A DNA stretch of 64,000 bases from JAVBRA01 sp031548435 (GTDB lineage Bacteria > Bacteroidota > Bacteroidia > Bacteroidales > Rikenellaceae). The notes under the pieces are model-generated. The model was not told the origin of the DNA. It was given only the letters and a program-made list of their open reading frames with translations, and did not search any database. Positions 1-8,313 of this stretch are shown piece by piece. A program made the position numbers and the translations under genes. Within the stretch, counting starts at the first letter, position 1. The number at the start of each line of letters is the position of its first letter. The DNA lies in assembly GCA_031548435.1 (NCBI GenBank), contig JAVBRA010000012.1, positions 124,001-188,000 on the forward strand. The letters run 5' to 3'.

Positions 1-30
1 CTGATATAAAACACGCAACGACAAACATAC

Positions 31-354
31 ATGAAAGCGATATTCAACCGGCTGTTCCGGAACAGCGAAAATTTCCCGTCATGGTTCATAGGGCTCAACT
101 GGCTCTCGCTGACCCTGATTTTGGTGTGGCCGCTGGTATTCTTCACCTCGATCTTCATGTTCGACGCGCCGGGCTCCGACACGCTGCCCAACTACCTGCT
201 TTTTTTCGCCATCAACGGTTACCCGCTGCTGTTGGTGGGCATTGCGTTCCTGAGTGTCGGGCTGTATCCGAGAAACAGGATCGCGGCCACTCTCCTGCCA
301 TGCATTCCGCTGGCGGTGTTCGGATGGTTGCTGTGCCTGCTGTTTTTTTCGTGA
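31..354 (+). CDS. small multi-pass membrane protein, unknown function
   Basis: A 107-residue protein with three strongly hydrophobic stretches (about residues 22-45, 53-78 and 84-106), so most likely a three-helix inner-membrane protein. The first ATG, at 31, is taken as the start; the basic N-terminus (KAIFNRLFRN) would stay in the cytoplasm. I recognise no family. It lies about 210 bases upstream of a ferredoxin oxidoreductase operon on the same strand, too far to assume co-transcription. The antisense reading frames over it look like shadows. The frame is convincing because of its hydrophobic pattern; the function is unknown. Confidence 0.6.
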   Translation: MKAIFNRLFRNSENFPSWFIGLNWLSLTLILVWPLVFFTSIFMFDAPGSDTLPNYLLFFAINGYPLLLVGIAFLSVGLYPRNRIAATLLPCIPLAVFGWLLCLLFFS

Positions 355-564
355 ACGGATGAGAAACAACTCCGCCCCAATCGGTGTGAGAGATAAATTT
401 CCGGTAATCTTTTCCGCTTAGGCTTCGGAACAAGCCGTAGTGTAATCGCCTGACAATCATTTGTTATATTCTGTTTTCTATCCGGTTGAGCGTATCCCTG
501 CCTGCCGGATCTACTATTTTATTCCCTTTTTACTGTCATATTTTTGCCCCGGATTAAAACGAAG

Positions 565-798
565 ATGATGGGCAAAATCAAAGGCACGATCGAAATCGAC
601 AGGGAAAGGTGCAAGGGGTGCGCCGTGTGTGCGCAAGCCTGCCCGCTGAGCCTGATTTCGATGTCGGACGAGGTCAACGCCAAAGGATACAACTACGCCA
701 CAATGGACTCGGCCGACTGTACCGGTTGCGCAAGCTGCGGCATCGTGTGCCCCGACAGTTGCATCACCATCTTCCGCGCCCTCAGGGAGGCCGATTAA
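565..798 (+). CDS. 2-oxoacid:ferredoxin oxidoreductase, delta (ferredoxin-like) subunit
   Basis: A 77-residue protein with two classical 4Fe-4S motifs, CKGCAVCAQACP near the N-terminus and CTGCASCGIVCP near residues 52-63. It is the electron-transfer subunit of a four-subunit 2-oxoacid oxidoreductase. The open frame extends upstream to a TTG at 544, but the double ATG at 565/568 is the more natural start. It is followed after 19 bases by the alpha subunit, then beta and gamma, the delta-alpha-beta-gamma order typical of Bacteroidetes Vor/Kor complexes. Substrate (branched-chain 2-oxoacids or 2-oxoglutarate) cannot be fixed from this subunit. Confidence 0.9.
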   Translation: MMGKIKGTIEIDRERCKGCAVCAQACPLSLISMSDEVNAKGYNYATMDSADCTGCASCGIVCPDSCITIFRALREAD

Positions 799-817
799 CA
801 GGAGCTCCGGCTTCGAA

Positions 818-1939
818 ATGAATGAACCGAGGGAACAACAACAAATGCCAATGGTCATGAGCGAGATAAAACTGATGAAAGGGAACGAAGCGGTGGCCGA
901 GGCGGCCGTGCGGTGCGGATGCGACGGGTATTTCGGCTACCCGATCACGCCGCAGACCGAGATCATGGAAACACTCATCGACATGCGCCCGTGGGAGACC
1001 ACCGGCATGACGGTGTTGCAGGCCGAGAGCGAGATCGCCTCGATCAACATGGTCTACGGCGCGGCTTCGTGCGGGCGGAGGGCCATGACCTCGTCGTCGA
1101 GCCCCGGCATCAGCCTGATGACCGAAGGGTTGAGCTACCTGGCCGGGGCCGAACTGCCCTGCCTGGTGGTGAACGTGGTGCGCGGAGGGCCGGGACTGGG
1201 AACGATCCAGCCGGCGCAGTCGGACTACTTCCAGGCCACCAAAGGGGGCGGCCACGGCGACTACCGCCTGCTGGTGCTGGCGCCGGCGTCGGTGCAGGAA
1301 ATGTACGATTTTGTAGGGCTGGGTTTCGACCTGGCGTTCAAATACCGCAACCCGGTGATGATCCTCTCGGACGGCGTCATCGGCCAGATGATGGAGAAGG
1401 TGGAGCTGGGCGTCCCGGTGCCGCGTCACGACGGGAAACAGATCGCGGAACAGTGCGGCGATTGGGCCACAACGGGCAAGCCGGCCACCCGCGGCCGCAA
1501 CATCATCACCTCGGTCGACCTCGACCCGGTGCGGCAGGAGGATTTCAACCGCAAACTCCAGGAGAAATACGACCGCATGCGCCGCGACGAGGTGCGCTAC
1601 ACCGAAAACCAGTGCTCCGACGCCGACTACCTGTTGGTGGCCTACGGCTCGTCGGCGCGCATATGCAACAAAGTGGTGGACATGGCCCGCAAAGAGGGGA
1701 TCCGAGTGGGGCTGCTGCGCCCGGTGACCCTGTTCCCGTTTCCCTACGCGCCGATCAAACGGCTGGCCCCGCAGGTGAAGGGCATTCTTGCCGTCGAAAT
1801 GAGCATGGGGCAGATGGTCGAGGATGTGATGCTGGCCGCCTGCGGACAAACCGCCGTGGCCCACTACGGCAAGTGCGGCGGGGCCATCCATTCGCCCGCC
1901 GACGTCTACGAGGCGTTGAAGCAAACGTTCCTTTTATAA
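818..1939 (+). CDS. vorB: 2-oxoacid:ferredoxin oxidoreductase alpha subunit (VorB-like)
   Basis: A 373-residue alpha subunit. The N-terminal pyruvate-oxidoreductase fold carries FGYPITPQTEIMETL and the C-terminal half is the transketolase-C-like domain (about residues 245-373). With the beta subunit it oxidatively decarboxylates a 2-oxoacid to an acyl-CoA, passing electrons through the delta subunit to ferredoxin. The gamma domain is not fused to it, unlike the gamma-alpha KorA fusion; alpha subunits of this separate type are usually annotated VorB (3-methyl-2-oxobutanoate), but 2-oxoglutarate is a fair alternative. ATG at 818 or 845 are both usable starts. It is followed by the beta subunit after about 90 bases. 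Confidence 0.88.
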   Translation: MNEPREQQQMPMVMSEIKLMKGNEAVAEAAVRCGCDGYFGYPITPQTEIMETLIDMRPWETTGMTVLQAESEIASINMVYGAASCGRRAMTSSSSPGISLMTEGLSYLAGAELPCLVVNVVRGGPGLGTIQPAQSDYFQATKGGGHGDYRLLVLAPASVQEMYDFVGLGFDLAFKYRNPVMILSDGVIGQMMEKVELGVPVPRHDGKQIAEQCGDWATTGKPATRGRNIITSVDLDPVRQEDFNRKLQEKYDRMRRDEVRYTENQCSDADYLLVAYGSSARICNKVVDMARKEGIRVGLLRPVTLFPFPYAPIKRLAPQVKGILAVEMSMGQMVEDVMLAACGQTAVAHYGKCGGAIHSPADVYEALKQTFLL

Positions 1940-2029
1940 GGAATTCCGTTATTCCCCTTCTTAACGCAAAGGGAGGCCAAAAATTCAAAACCCGATGAAA
2001 TTTCATCGTTTAACTACACGACAAGTAAA

Positions 2030-2770
2030 ATGGAAGGCTATAAAACCACATACAAGAAATCGGGCTTGCTGACCGGCGAGCCGATGCACTATTGTCCCGG
2101 TTGCAGCCACGGCACGGTCAACAAGCTTGTGGCCGAGGTGATTGAGGAGATGGGAGTCCAGGACAGGTGCATCGGCGTATCGCCGGTAGGGTGCTCGGTG
2201 TTTTTGTACAACTACGTCGACATCGACTGGATCCAGGCCTCGCACGGGCGTGCCACAGCGGTGGCCACGGGCGTGAAAAGGGTGTGTCCCGACCGTCTGG
2301 TATTCACCTATCAGGGCGACGGCGACCTGGCCGCCATCGGCACGGGCGAAACGATCCACACCTGCAACCGCGGCGAAAACATCGCCATCATCTATATCAA
2401 CAACGCCATCTACGGCATGACCGGCGGACAGATGTCCCCCTCCACCCTGACCGGCATGAAAACCTCGACCAGCCCCGACGGACGCGATCCGCGCGTCCAC
2501 GGACACGCGCTGAAAATCACCGAAATGCTGGCCCTGCTCGATGGCGTGTGCTACGTGTCGCGCCAGAGCGTCGATGCCCCGGGCAACGTCCGGCAGGCGA
2601 AGAAGGCGATCCGCAAGGCGTTCGAAAACTCGCTCGCCGGCATCGGCACGTCGGTGGTGGAGATCGTGTCGACCTGCAGCTCGGGCTGGAAAATGTCGCC
2701 CGTGGACGCCAACACGTGGATGCGGGAGAACCTGTTCCCGATCTACCCTTTGGGAGACATGAAAGGGTAG
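2030..2770 (+). CDS. 2-oxoacid:ferredoxin oxidoreductase beta subunit (TPP-binding)
   Basis: A 246-residue thiamine-pyrophosphate subunit. HYCPGCSHG near residues 22-30 supplies part of the active site, and GDGDLAAIGTGE followed about 20 residues later by NNAIYGMTGGQ is the GDG...NN motif that binds TPP and Mg2+. It is the catalytic partner of the upstream alpha subunit. The length is normal for a beta subunit with no extra 4Fe-4S domain, as expected when a separate ferredoxin-like delta subunit is encoded in the same operon. The gamma subunit follows after an unusually structured 141-base gap. Confidence 0.9.
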   Translation: MEGYKTTYKKSGLLTGEPMHYCPGCSHGTVNKLVAEVIEEMGVQDRCIGVSPVGCSVFLYNYVDIDWIQASHGRATAVATGVKRVCPDRLVFTYQGDGDLAAIGTGETIHTCNRGENIAIIYINNAIYGMTGGQMSPSTLTGMKTSTSPDGRDPRVHGHALKITEMLALLDGVCYVSRQSVDAPGNVRQAKKAIRKAFENSLAGIGTSVVEIVSTCSSGWKMSPVDANTWMRENLFPIYPLGDMKG

Positions 2771-2911
2771 TTGTGCCTGTGGGGATCGCGGATGAATTGC
2801 ATTCGTGATCCGGCGGGCCGGCATAACGAAGGCGCGCCTTCTGAAATCGGACACATTTTATGCACAACAGGCACCTGAATACGTTTTCAAAATCAGAAAA
2901 ATAAGAAAAAT
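2771..2911 (+). other. intergenic segment with nested palindromes inside the oxidoreductase operon
   Basis: This 141-base gap between beta and gamma subunits has an outer inverted pair GTGCCTGT (about 2773) and ACAGGCAC (about 2868), a hairpin GGATC...GATCC around 2782-2810, and a perfect 14-base palindrome GAAGGCGCGCCTTC around 2828-2841. No poly-T run follows, so it is not a clear terminator. It may be an RNA processing or stability element within the operon mRNA; that is inference. Confidence 0.4.
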
Positions 2912-3463
2912 ATGAACGAAGAAATGGTCATAGCCGGATTCGGCGGACAGGGTGTCCTGTCGATGGGAAAAATCCTCGCCTACGCAGGCGTCATCCAAGA
3001 CCTGGAGGTATCGTGGATGCCCTCGTACGGCCCCGAGATGCGCGGAGGAACGGCCAACGTCACCGTCATTCTCAGCGACACGCAGATCAGTTCGCCCGTG
3101 CTCAAAAAATACGATACCGTGGTGGCGCTCAACCAACAGTCGCTCGACAAGTTCGAGGGCGAAGTCAAACCCGGGGGCACCCTGCTGTACGACCCGAACG
3201 GCATCTCGTCGCCGCCCACCCGCACCGACATCAACATCTACACCATCGACGCCACCGGACAAGCCATCAAAGTCGGCAACCCGAAGGTGTTCAACATGGC
3301 CGTACTCGGAGCTTTATTGAAGATCAAGCAGGTCGTCAACATCGAAAACGTGATGAAAAGCCTCAAAGCATCCCTCCCCGAGCGCCTCCACTCCCTGCTG
3401 CCCAAAAACCGCCAGGCGTTCGAACTGGGAATGCAATCGGTCATCCAGGTCGGGTTCTGCTGA
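2912..3463 (+). CDS. 2-oxoacid:ferredoxin oxidoreductase gamma subunit
   Basis: A 183-residue gamma subunit. GFGGQGVLSMGKILAYAG near the N-terminus is the family hallmark loop, and SYGPEMRGGTANVTV around residues 39-53 is the conserved core. It completes the four-subunit complex begun at 565. The stop codon TGA at 3461-3463 is followed immediately by a palindromic repeat element that probably ends transcription. Length and motifs are normal for a free-standing gamma subunit. Confidence 0.9.
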   Translation: MNEEMVIAGFGGQGVLSMGKILAYAGVIQDLEVSWMPSYGPEMRGGTANVTVILSDTQISSPVLKKYDTVVALNQQSLDKFEGEVKPGGTLLYDPNGISSPPTRTDINIYTIDATGQAIKVGNPKVFNMAVLGALLKIKQVVNIENVMKSLKASLPERLHSLLPKNRQAFELGMQSVIQVGFC

Positions 3464-3738
3464 TGCCCCGGTGCCAGTTCTAAGCTTTTTGTAAAAAGCT
3501 TAACCAAAAACTTTTCGGAGAAACTGCGTATCTCATGATTCAGTTCTATACATTCCGCTGACCTTATAAAAGGAAGTCCCCCCTCGGAGAAACCTCTAAA
3601 TCAAGAGGCTTTCACAAGGGGGGGCTTCCTTTTATAAGGTCAATTGAACAGAGTAAACTCAGTCACGAAAAACAAAGTTTTTCCCAAAAGTTTTTTGTTG
3701 AACTTTTTTGCAAAAAAGTTCAGATGGAGTCCCCGGGA
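3464..3738 (+). repeat. palindromic intergenic element, family A copy 1
   Basis: A segment of about 270 bp between the convergent gamma-subunit and helicase genes. The left end has the hairpin AAGCTTTTTGTAAAAAGCTT (3482-3501); the right end has a perfect 22-base palindrome at 3700-3721 (GAACTTTTTT-GC-AAAAAAGTTC). A strong central hairpin spans 3560-3641 (GACCTTATAAAAGGAAG paired with CTTCCTTTTATAAGGTC, C-rich inner stem, inner CCTCT/AGAGG stem). The flanks between these are also inverted copies of each other, so the element is one large imperfect palindrome. Further copies lie at 7131-7393 (reversed) and 18428-18700, with a solo arm at 15533-15580. It likely acts as a two-way terminator. Confidence 0.85.
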
Positions 3739-3740
3739 AA

Positions 3741-5156
3741 CTACCCGAAAAACCGGTCGTCGAAGTTGACGAAGTAGACTTTTTCGGTTGCGCGGGTGAT
3801 GGCGGTATAGAGCCATCGCATCAGGTCGCGGGTCATTTGTTCGTCGCCGAATAGCATTTTGTCGATGAAGATGCATTTCCATTGTCCGCCCTGGGCTTTG
3901 TGGCAGGTAACGGCGTAGGCGAACTTGATTTGCAGGGCGTTGTAATGGGGATTTTCAACGATTTGGCGGTAGCGTTTCTGCTTGACGGTGATGTCGGCAT
4001 AGTCTTCCTCGATGGCGAAGAACAGTTGCTTGCTCTGCTCCGAGGTGAGCGAGGGCGAGGTGCTGGAGAGGGTGTCGAGGTTCACCTTGCAGTCGAGTTC
4101 CAGGTCGTTGTAGTCGGGAAAGCGCAGCAGCACATCGGCAAAACGGAACCCGTAGAGCTCTTCGTAGCGGCGGATGCGCACGATCTCGGCAATGTCGCCG
4201 TTGGCGATGAAGCCCACCTCTTCGATCTTCTGCTGTTCGACGTAGTGGTAGTTGTTCTTGACCACCATCACCATGTCGCCGGGGCCGATCTCCTCTTCCT
4301 GGGCCAGCACGTGGCGGCGGATGCCTTCGTTGAAACTGACCGCCCGTTTGTTGGAGCGGGTGACGACGATGGTTTCGTTTTCTCCATAGCGGTAGTAGCT
4401 GTCTGAGAATTCGTCGAGGAAATCGCCGCCGCCGATGACTTTAATGTCGGGAAACCCGGTTTCGAACAGCGGAATGTCGACAATGTTGTTTTCCAACATA
4501 CAGCGTACCAGCGTGGCGTTGAACAGGATGCCCGACTGTTGCTGCTGGCGCACCACCTCGTCGAGCGTGCAACAGGTCACCTCGCCGTAGGCCCCCATGT
4601 ACGAGGGGTCGAGGGCGGGGCTTTCGTCGGTGCCTATGGGGGGCAACTGGGCGCTGTCGCCCACCACCATCAGTTTGCAGCCCCGGCCCGACTGCACGTA
4701 GCGCACCAGGTCGTCAAGCAGGTGCCCCGATCCGAAGCCACTCTCGCCCGACGAGTAGTTCGAGAGCATTGACGCCTCGTCGACGATGAAAAACGCATCC
4801 TTGCTTTTGTTGATGTCGATGTCGAAACGGGCGTTGGTGTCGGACAGGCTCCTCTGGCGGTAGATGCGCTTGTGGATGGTGTAGGCCGGCACGCCCGCGT
4901 ACTGGCTCATCACCTTGGCCGCACGGCCGGTGGGGGCCAGCAGGACGCACGGGATGTTGAAATCGCCCAGCACCCGGACCATCGCCGCCACCACCGAGGT
5001 TTTGCCCGTCCCGGCATAGCCGTTCACCATCATGATGCGCTCCGGAGCGTCGTCGGTGATGAACCCGGCAAGGGCGTCGATTAATTTTTTTTGCCCGATA
5101 GTTGGAACAAAACCAAATTTACTGTAAATTTGAGACGAAATATGTTCTGAAAGCAT
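3741..5156 (-). CDS. RecD/Pif1-like AAA ATP-dependent DNA helicase
   Basis: A superfamily 1 helicase of 471 residues. Walker A is GYAGTGKTS (about residues 46-54), Walker B is FFIVDEASM, and the C-terminal UvrD_C_2-like motifs are AVTCHKAQGGQW and YTAITRATEKVYF. The reading frame opens upstream at a TTG (5165), but ATG at 5156 is preferred. The standalone form without RecB/RecC partners is common in Bacteroidetes; a 5'-3' role in DNA repair or replication restart is inferred from the family. It converges with the oxidoreductase operon and is divergent from 5263. Confidence 0.85.
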   Translation of the reverse strand: MLSEHISSQIYSKFGFVPTIGQKKLIDALAGFITDDAPERIMMVNGYAGTGKTSVVAAMVRVLGDFNIPCVLLAPTGRAAKVMSQYAGVPAYTIHKRIYRQRSLSDTNARFDIDINKSKDAFFIVDEASMLSNYSSGESGFGSGHLLDDLVRYVQSGRGCKLMVVGDSAQLPPIGTDESPALDPSYMGAYGEVTCCTLDEVVRQQQQSGILFNATLVRCMLENNIVDIPLFETGFPDIKVIGGGDFLDEFSDSYYRYGENETIVVTRSNKRAVSFNEGIRRHVLAQEEEIGPGDMVMVVKNNYHYVEQQKIEEVGFIANGDIAEIVRIRRYEELYGFRFADVLLRFPDYNDLELDCKVNLDTLSSTSPSLTSEQSKQLFFAIEEDYADITVKQKRYRQIVENPHYNALQIKFAYAVTCHKAQGGQWKCIFIDKMLFGDEQMTRDLMRWLYTAITRATEKVYFVNFDDRFFG

Positions 5157-5262
5157 ACACTTCAAGTGCCGCCCGGAGGCCGGTATTAGTTGGCCGGAAC
5201 AGTTGGTTCGGAGTATAAAGTCCGGCCGGTTTCACGGAAACAAATTTAAATAAATATAAATA

Positions 5263-5874
5263 ATGAAAAAAATTATCCAAATCGTTCTTTTGCTGGTCAT
5301 TCTCGGTTTAGGTTATGTGCTTTACCAGTCGATCATGAAGCCCATCCGTTTCCAGAGCGAAACCAAAGTCCGCGAAACGGCAATCATCGAAAAGTTGAAA
5401 AACATCCGTTCGGCCGAGCGCATGTTCAAGGCCAGCTACGGTTATTTCACCGGCAGTTTCGACACGCTGACCTCGTTCATCCTCGACTCGACGCTGACCT
5501 TCGCACGCACCGTGGGCGACGTCAACGACTCGCTCCAGGTGGCCCAGGGGCTGGTCTATAAAGAAGACTACCGCGTGCTGGCAAAGGACACGATCTTCGG
5601 AAGGGAATTCCCGGTCGAAAGGGTGAAGGAGCTGAAGAAATTGCCCTACACCGACAACAAAGAGTTCATTCTTGAGGCGGGGATGCTGGCCACCGAATCG
5701 GGCGTGGTGGTTCCGGTGGTGTCGTGCCGCGCGCCGTACAAGGAGTTCCTGGCCGACCTCGACAAACAGGAAGTGATCAACCTGCTCGACGTTTGCAAGA
5801 TCTCGAACCGCTACGGCGGCTTGAAATTCGGTTCCATGACCGAGGCTACCAACGAATCGGGTAACTGGGAATAA
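5263..5874 (+). CDS. conserved hypothetical protein with N-terminal membrane anchor
   Basis: A 203-residue protein with one N-terminal hydrophobic helix (IIQIVLLLVILGLGYVLY, about residues 4-21) and a soluble, mostly polar remainder that would face the periplasm. It precedes the DUF3822 and rsmD genes by 10 bases on the same strand, suggesting a shared transcript. I recognise no catalytic motif. I recall similar anchored proteins next to DUF3822/RsmD in Bacteroidetes, but do not assign a function. Confidence 0.65.
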   Translation: MKKIIQIVLLLVILGLGYVLYQSIMKPIRFQSETKVRETAIIEKLKNIRSAERMFKASYGYFTGSFDTLTSFILDSTLTFARTVGDVNDSLQVAQGLVYKEDYRVLAKDTIFGREFPVERVKELKKLPYTDNKEFILEAGMLATESGVVVPVVSCRAPYKEFLADLDKQEVINLLDVCKISNRYGGLKFGSMTEATNESGNWE

Positions 5875-5884
5875 CCGCGCGACA

Positions 5885-6601
5885 ATGGCCAAGGCTGTTT
5901 CGTACGATATCATGTCCATCCGCGTAACGGCGGGTGGACTTTATTTTTCCGGCCGGCGCAAGGGCAAGTGGCGCGAACTGAAGTTTTTTCCGCTGCTGGA
6001 CGACCTTACGGCCGACGGGCTGCGTGGGATGCTGGCCGAATGCCTGGGCGGCGGAGCATTACCGGGCAAAGTGGCGGTCGAGTACTCCGGTGCGAAGACC
6101 ACCCTCGTTCCCTCCGAGCATTTTTCGCCCGGACTGGCCGCGCGGTTCCTCTCGATTTGCGGCCGGTTTGTCGGCCGGGACGAGGAGACGGTGTGGTCGG
6201 ACGAGGGAGCGAGGATTGTGGCCGTAATGGCTGTTCCGCGCCATCTGACCGATACGCTGAAGGAAGCGTTGCCTGCCGGGTTCGTTTACAGCAGCCCGTT
6301 GCTGGCGCTTGTCGCCTGGGACGAAAAGATCAAGCCGCGCGGATCGTACCTGCTGGCAACGTCCGACGGCCCCCTGGTGCATCTGGCCGTCCGCAAGGAC
6401 GGCAAACTGCTGGCGGCCGAAACGCTCGCCGCCGATAGCGACACCGCCCGGATCTGCCTCATGCAGACGCTGGCCACGCGCCACCGCCTCGGAAAACCGA
6501 AAGCGATCGCATTCAACGGAAGCGAGACGTTCCTCAGAACCATCCGCGGTTATTTCGGCAAGCCGCTGCGGATCAAGTTATTTCCAACGCCGCAGCCATG
6601 A
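5885..6601 (+). CDS. DUF3822 family protein
   Basis: A 238-residue protein matching the Bacteroidetes DUF3822 family in length, N-terminal pattern (SYDIMSIRVTAGGLYFS) and position directly before rsmD. Its fold resembles an actin/ASKHA-like two-domain layout with repeated beta-rich halves, but no nucleotide-binding motif is clear to me. The stop codon overlaps the rsmD start (ATGA at 6598-6601), so translation is coupled. Its function is unknown; the persistent link to rsmD suggests a role near ribosome maturation, which is inference. Confidence 0.8.
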   Translation: MAKAVSYDIMSIRVTAGGLYFSGRRKGKWRELKFFPLLDDLTADGLRGMLAECLGGGALPGKVAVEYSGAKTTLVPSEHFSPGLAARFLSICGRFVGRDEETVWSDEGARIVAVMAVPRHLTDTLKEALPAGFVYSSPLLALVAWDEKIKPRGSYLLATSDGPLVHLAVRKDGKLLAAETLAADSDTARICLMQTLATRHRLGKPKAIAFNGSETFLRTIRGYFGKPLRIKLFPTPQP

Positions 6602-7146
6602 GGATCGTCAGCGGGAAATACCGCGGGCGCACCATCAACCCGCCCAAAAACCTCAAGGCGCGTCCCACCACCGACTTCGCCAAGGAAAACCTGTTCAATG
6701 TCATCGCCAGCCGGTTCGATATCGAACAGCTCGATGTCCTCGACCTGTTCTCGGGCACAGGTTCCATCGCCTTCGAGTTCGCCTCGCGCGGGGCGCGTGA
6801 GGTGGTGTCGGTCGAAGCCAACAATGTCCATCATGCATTCATCCGGTCGGTGGCCAAAGAACTGGGAATGACGCAATTGCACGCTATCAAAACCAACGCG
6901 TTCGTCTACATCAAAACCTGTAAAACCCCCTTCGACATCATCTTCGCCGACCCGCCCTACGACCTGCCCGGAATCGAAACCATCCCCGACACCGTCTTCG
7001 CCCGGAGCCTGCTCAAAAACGACGGCCGGCTCGTCCTTGAACACTCCAAAGACAAAAACTTTTCCACACACCCCCGGTTCCTCGAAAAACGAACCTACGG
7101 CAGCGTCAACTTCTCGGTGTTCGGTTGCGCCGGGGACTCCATCTGA
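6598..7146 (+). CDS. rsmD: 16S rRNA (guanine-966 N2)-methyltransferase RsmD
   Basis: A 182-residue class I SAM methyltransferase. MRIVSGKYRGR at the N-terminus, LDLFSGTGS (about 49-57) for SAM binding and DPPY at 118-121 as the catalytic motif are all typical of RsmD, which methylates G966 of 16S rRNA in the assembled small subunit. It overlaps the upstream DUF3822 gene by four bases. Oddly, its last codons (Gly-Asp-Ser-Ile-stop) lie within the conserved outer flank of palindromic element copy 2, so the element seems to have supplied the C-terminus. Confidence 0.92.
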   Translation: MRIVSGKYRGRTINPPKNLKARPTTDFAKENLFNVIASRFDIEQLDVLDLFSGTGSIAFEFASRGAREVVSVEANNVHHAFIRSVAKELGMTQLHAIKTNAFVYIKTCKTPFDIIFADPPYDLPGIETIPDTVFARSLLKNDGRLVLEHSKDKNFSTHPRFLEKRTYGSVNFSVFGCAGDSI

Positions 7147-7393
7147 ACTTTTTTGCAAAAAAGTTCAACAAAAAACTCTTGGGAAAAACTTCGTTTTTCG
7201 AGACTGAGTTTATTCTGATCTATTGACCTTATAAAAGGAAGCCCCCCCCCTGTGAAAACCTCTTGATTTAGAGGTTTCTCCGAGGGGGGGGCTTCCTTTT
7301 GGAATGTCTAGAACTGAATCATGAGATACGTAGGTTCTCCGAAAAGTTTTTGGTTAAGCTTTTTACAAAAAGCTTAGAGCGGGTACCGGGGCA
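7131..7393 (-). repeat. palindromic intergenic element, family A copy 2 (reversed)
   Basis: The same element as at 3464-3738 but in the opposite orientation. The perfect palindrome GAACTTTTTT-GC-AAAAAAGTTC is at 7145-7166, the central hairpin is at 7225-7310, and AAGCTTTTTACAAAAAGCTT is at 7356-7375. One outer arm of the central stem is damaged (GGAATGTC where copy 1 has ATAAGGTC). The element fills the gap between the convergent rsmD and ridA genes and overlaps the end of rsmD. Confidence 0.85.
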
Positions 7394-7395
7394 AT

Positions 7396-7773
7396 CTACC
7401 CCTTGCAGGCGATGGTCTCGATCTCGATTTTGACGCCCATGGGGAGTTTGGCTACCTGGTAAGCGGCCCGGGCGGGCATGTTTTGGGTGTAGTAGCGGGC
7501 ATAGATGGCGTTGACGGTGGCAAAGTTTCCGATGTCGTCGAGCAGCACGGTCGATTTGACCACATCGTCGAAGGTGTATCCGGCGGCGGTGAGAATCGCT
7601 TCGATGTTCGCGAACACCTGAACAGTTTGTTCCTCAATGGTTTCCGGAATTGTCGTCGTACCGGGAACCAAGGGAATCTGGCCCGAGATGTAGAGTGTTC
7701 CGTTTGCTTCGACAGCCTGGCTGTAGGGGCCAACGGCTGCGGGGGCCTTGTCGGTGGCGATAATTTTTTTCAT
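7396..7773 (-). CDS. ridA: RidA family reactive-intermediate deaminase
   Basis: A 125-residue YjgF/YER057c/UK114 protein. The motifs APAAVGPYSQAV, LYISGQIPLVPGT, and VKSTVLLDDIGNFATVNAIY lead to a C-terminal MGVKIEIETIACKG. RidA trimers hydrolyse reactive 2-aminoacrylate and related enamines released by PLP enzymes. Full length for the family. A -7-like TATTTTTG on the minus strand (plus CAAAAATA, 7797-7804) lies about 24 bases upstream of the start. Divergent from the META-domain lipoprotein. Confidence 0.92.
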   Translation of the reverse strand: MKKIIATDKAPAAVGPYSQAVEANGTLYISGQIPLVPGTTTIPETIEEQTVQVFANIEAILTAAGYTFDDVVKSTVLLDDIGNFATVNAIYARYYTQNMPARAAYQVAKLPMGVKIEIETIACKG

Positions 7774-7811
7774 ATTTGCGATGGTTTATTGTAAGGCAAA
7801 AATAGTGAAAG

Positions 7812-8243
7812 ATGAAACATCACCCGATATATTTTCTCGCGACGGCCGCACTTTTCTTTGCGTTGGCATCGTGTTGCCCGTGCCGCAAGGCGGTGAAGCA
7901 TCCCGTTCCGCTTGTGGGCACCGAGTGGGTGCTGACCGAGATGGACGGCAAACCTGCTGCGGGCCGTTACACGTTGACGCTCGACCGGCAAACCGGTCGC
8001 TACCAGGGGCGCACCTCGTGCAACAGCTACTCGGGCGAGTTCACCCTGCCGGGCACGAAACAGGTTTCATTCGGCGACGCGGTGTCGACCCGGGTGTATT
8101 GCCAGGACGCCGGGTTTGAGTCGCGGTTCCTGGCGGGGCTGGGCGAGATCGACGCCTATACCATCGACGGGACGGTGCTGGTGCTGATCCGCCGGGGCGA
8201 TGTGGTGTATGTCTTCGAGCGGCCGTCCGTCACGATCCTGTGA
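7812..8243 (+). CDS. META-domain (HslJ-like) lipoprotein
   Basis: A 143-residue protein with a lipoprotein signal peptide ending in LASCC (lipid-attached Cys about residue 21) and one META domain: GTEWVLTEMDGKPAA followed by GRTSCNSYSGEF and a late beta strand. META domains are found in HslJ-type envelope stress proteins; their biochemical role is not settled. A single-gene unit divergent from ridA. The frame is secure from the domain pattern. Confidence 0.85.
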   Translation: MKHHPIYFLATAALFFALASCCPCRKAVKHPVPLVGTEWVLTEMDGKPAAGRYTLTLDRQTGRYQGRTSCNSYSGEFTLPGTKQVSFGDAVSTRVYCQDAGFESRFLAGLGEIDAYTIDGTVLVLIRRGDVVYVFERPSVTIL

Positions 8244-8313
8244 CGCAGGGCGCTTCGGATTCTGACGTCATAAAGCCTGGCTCCAAAACATCCGGCAAAA
8301 CATCCGGAAGGGG

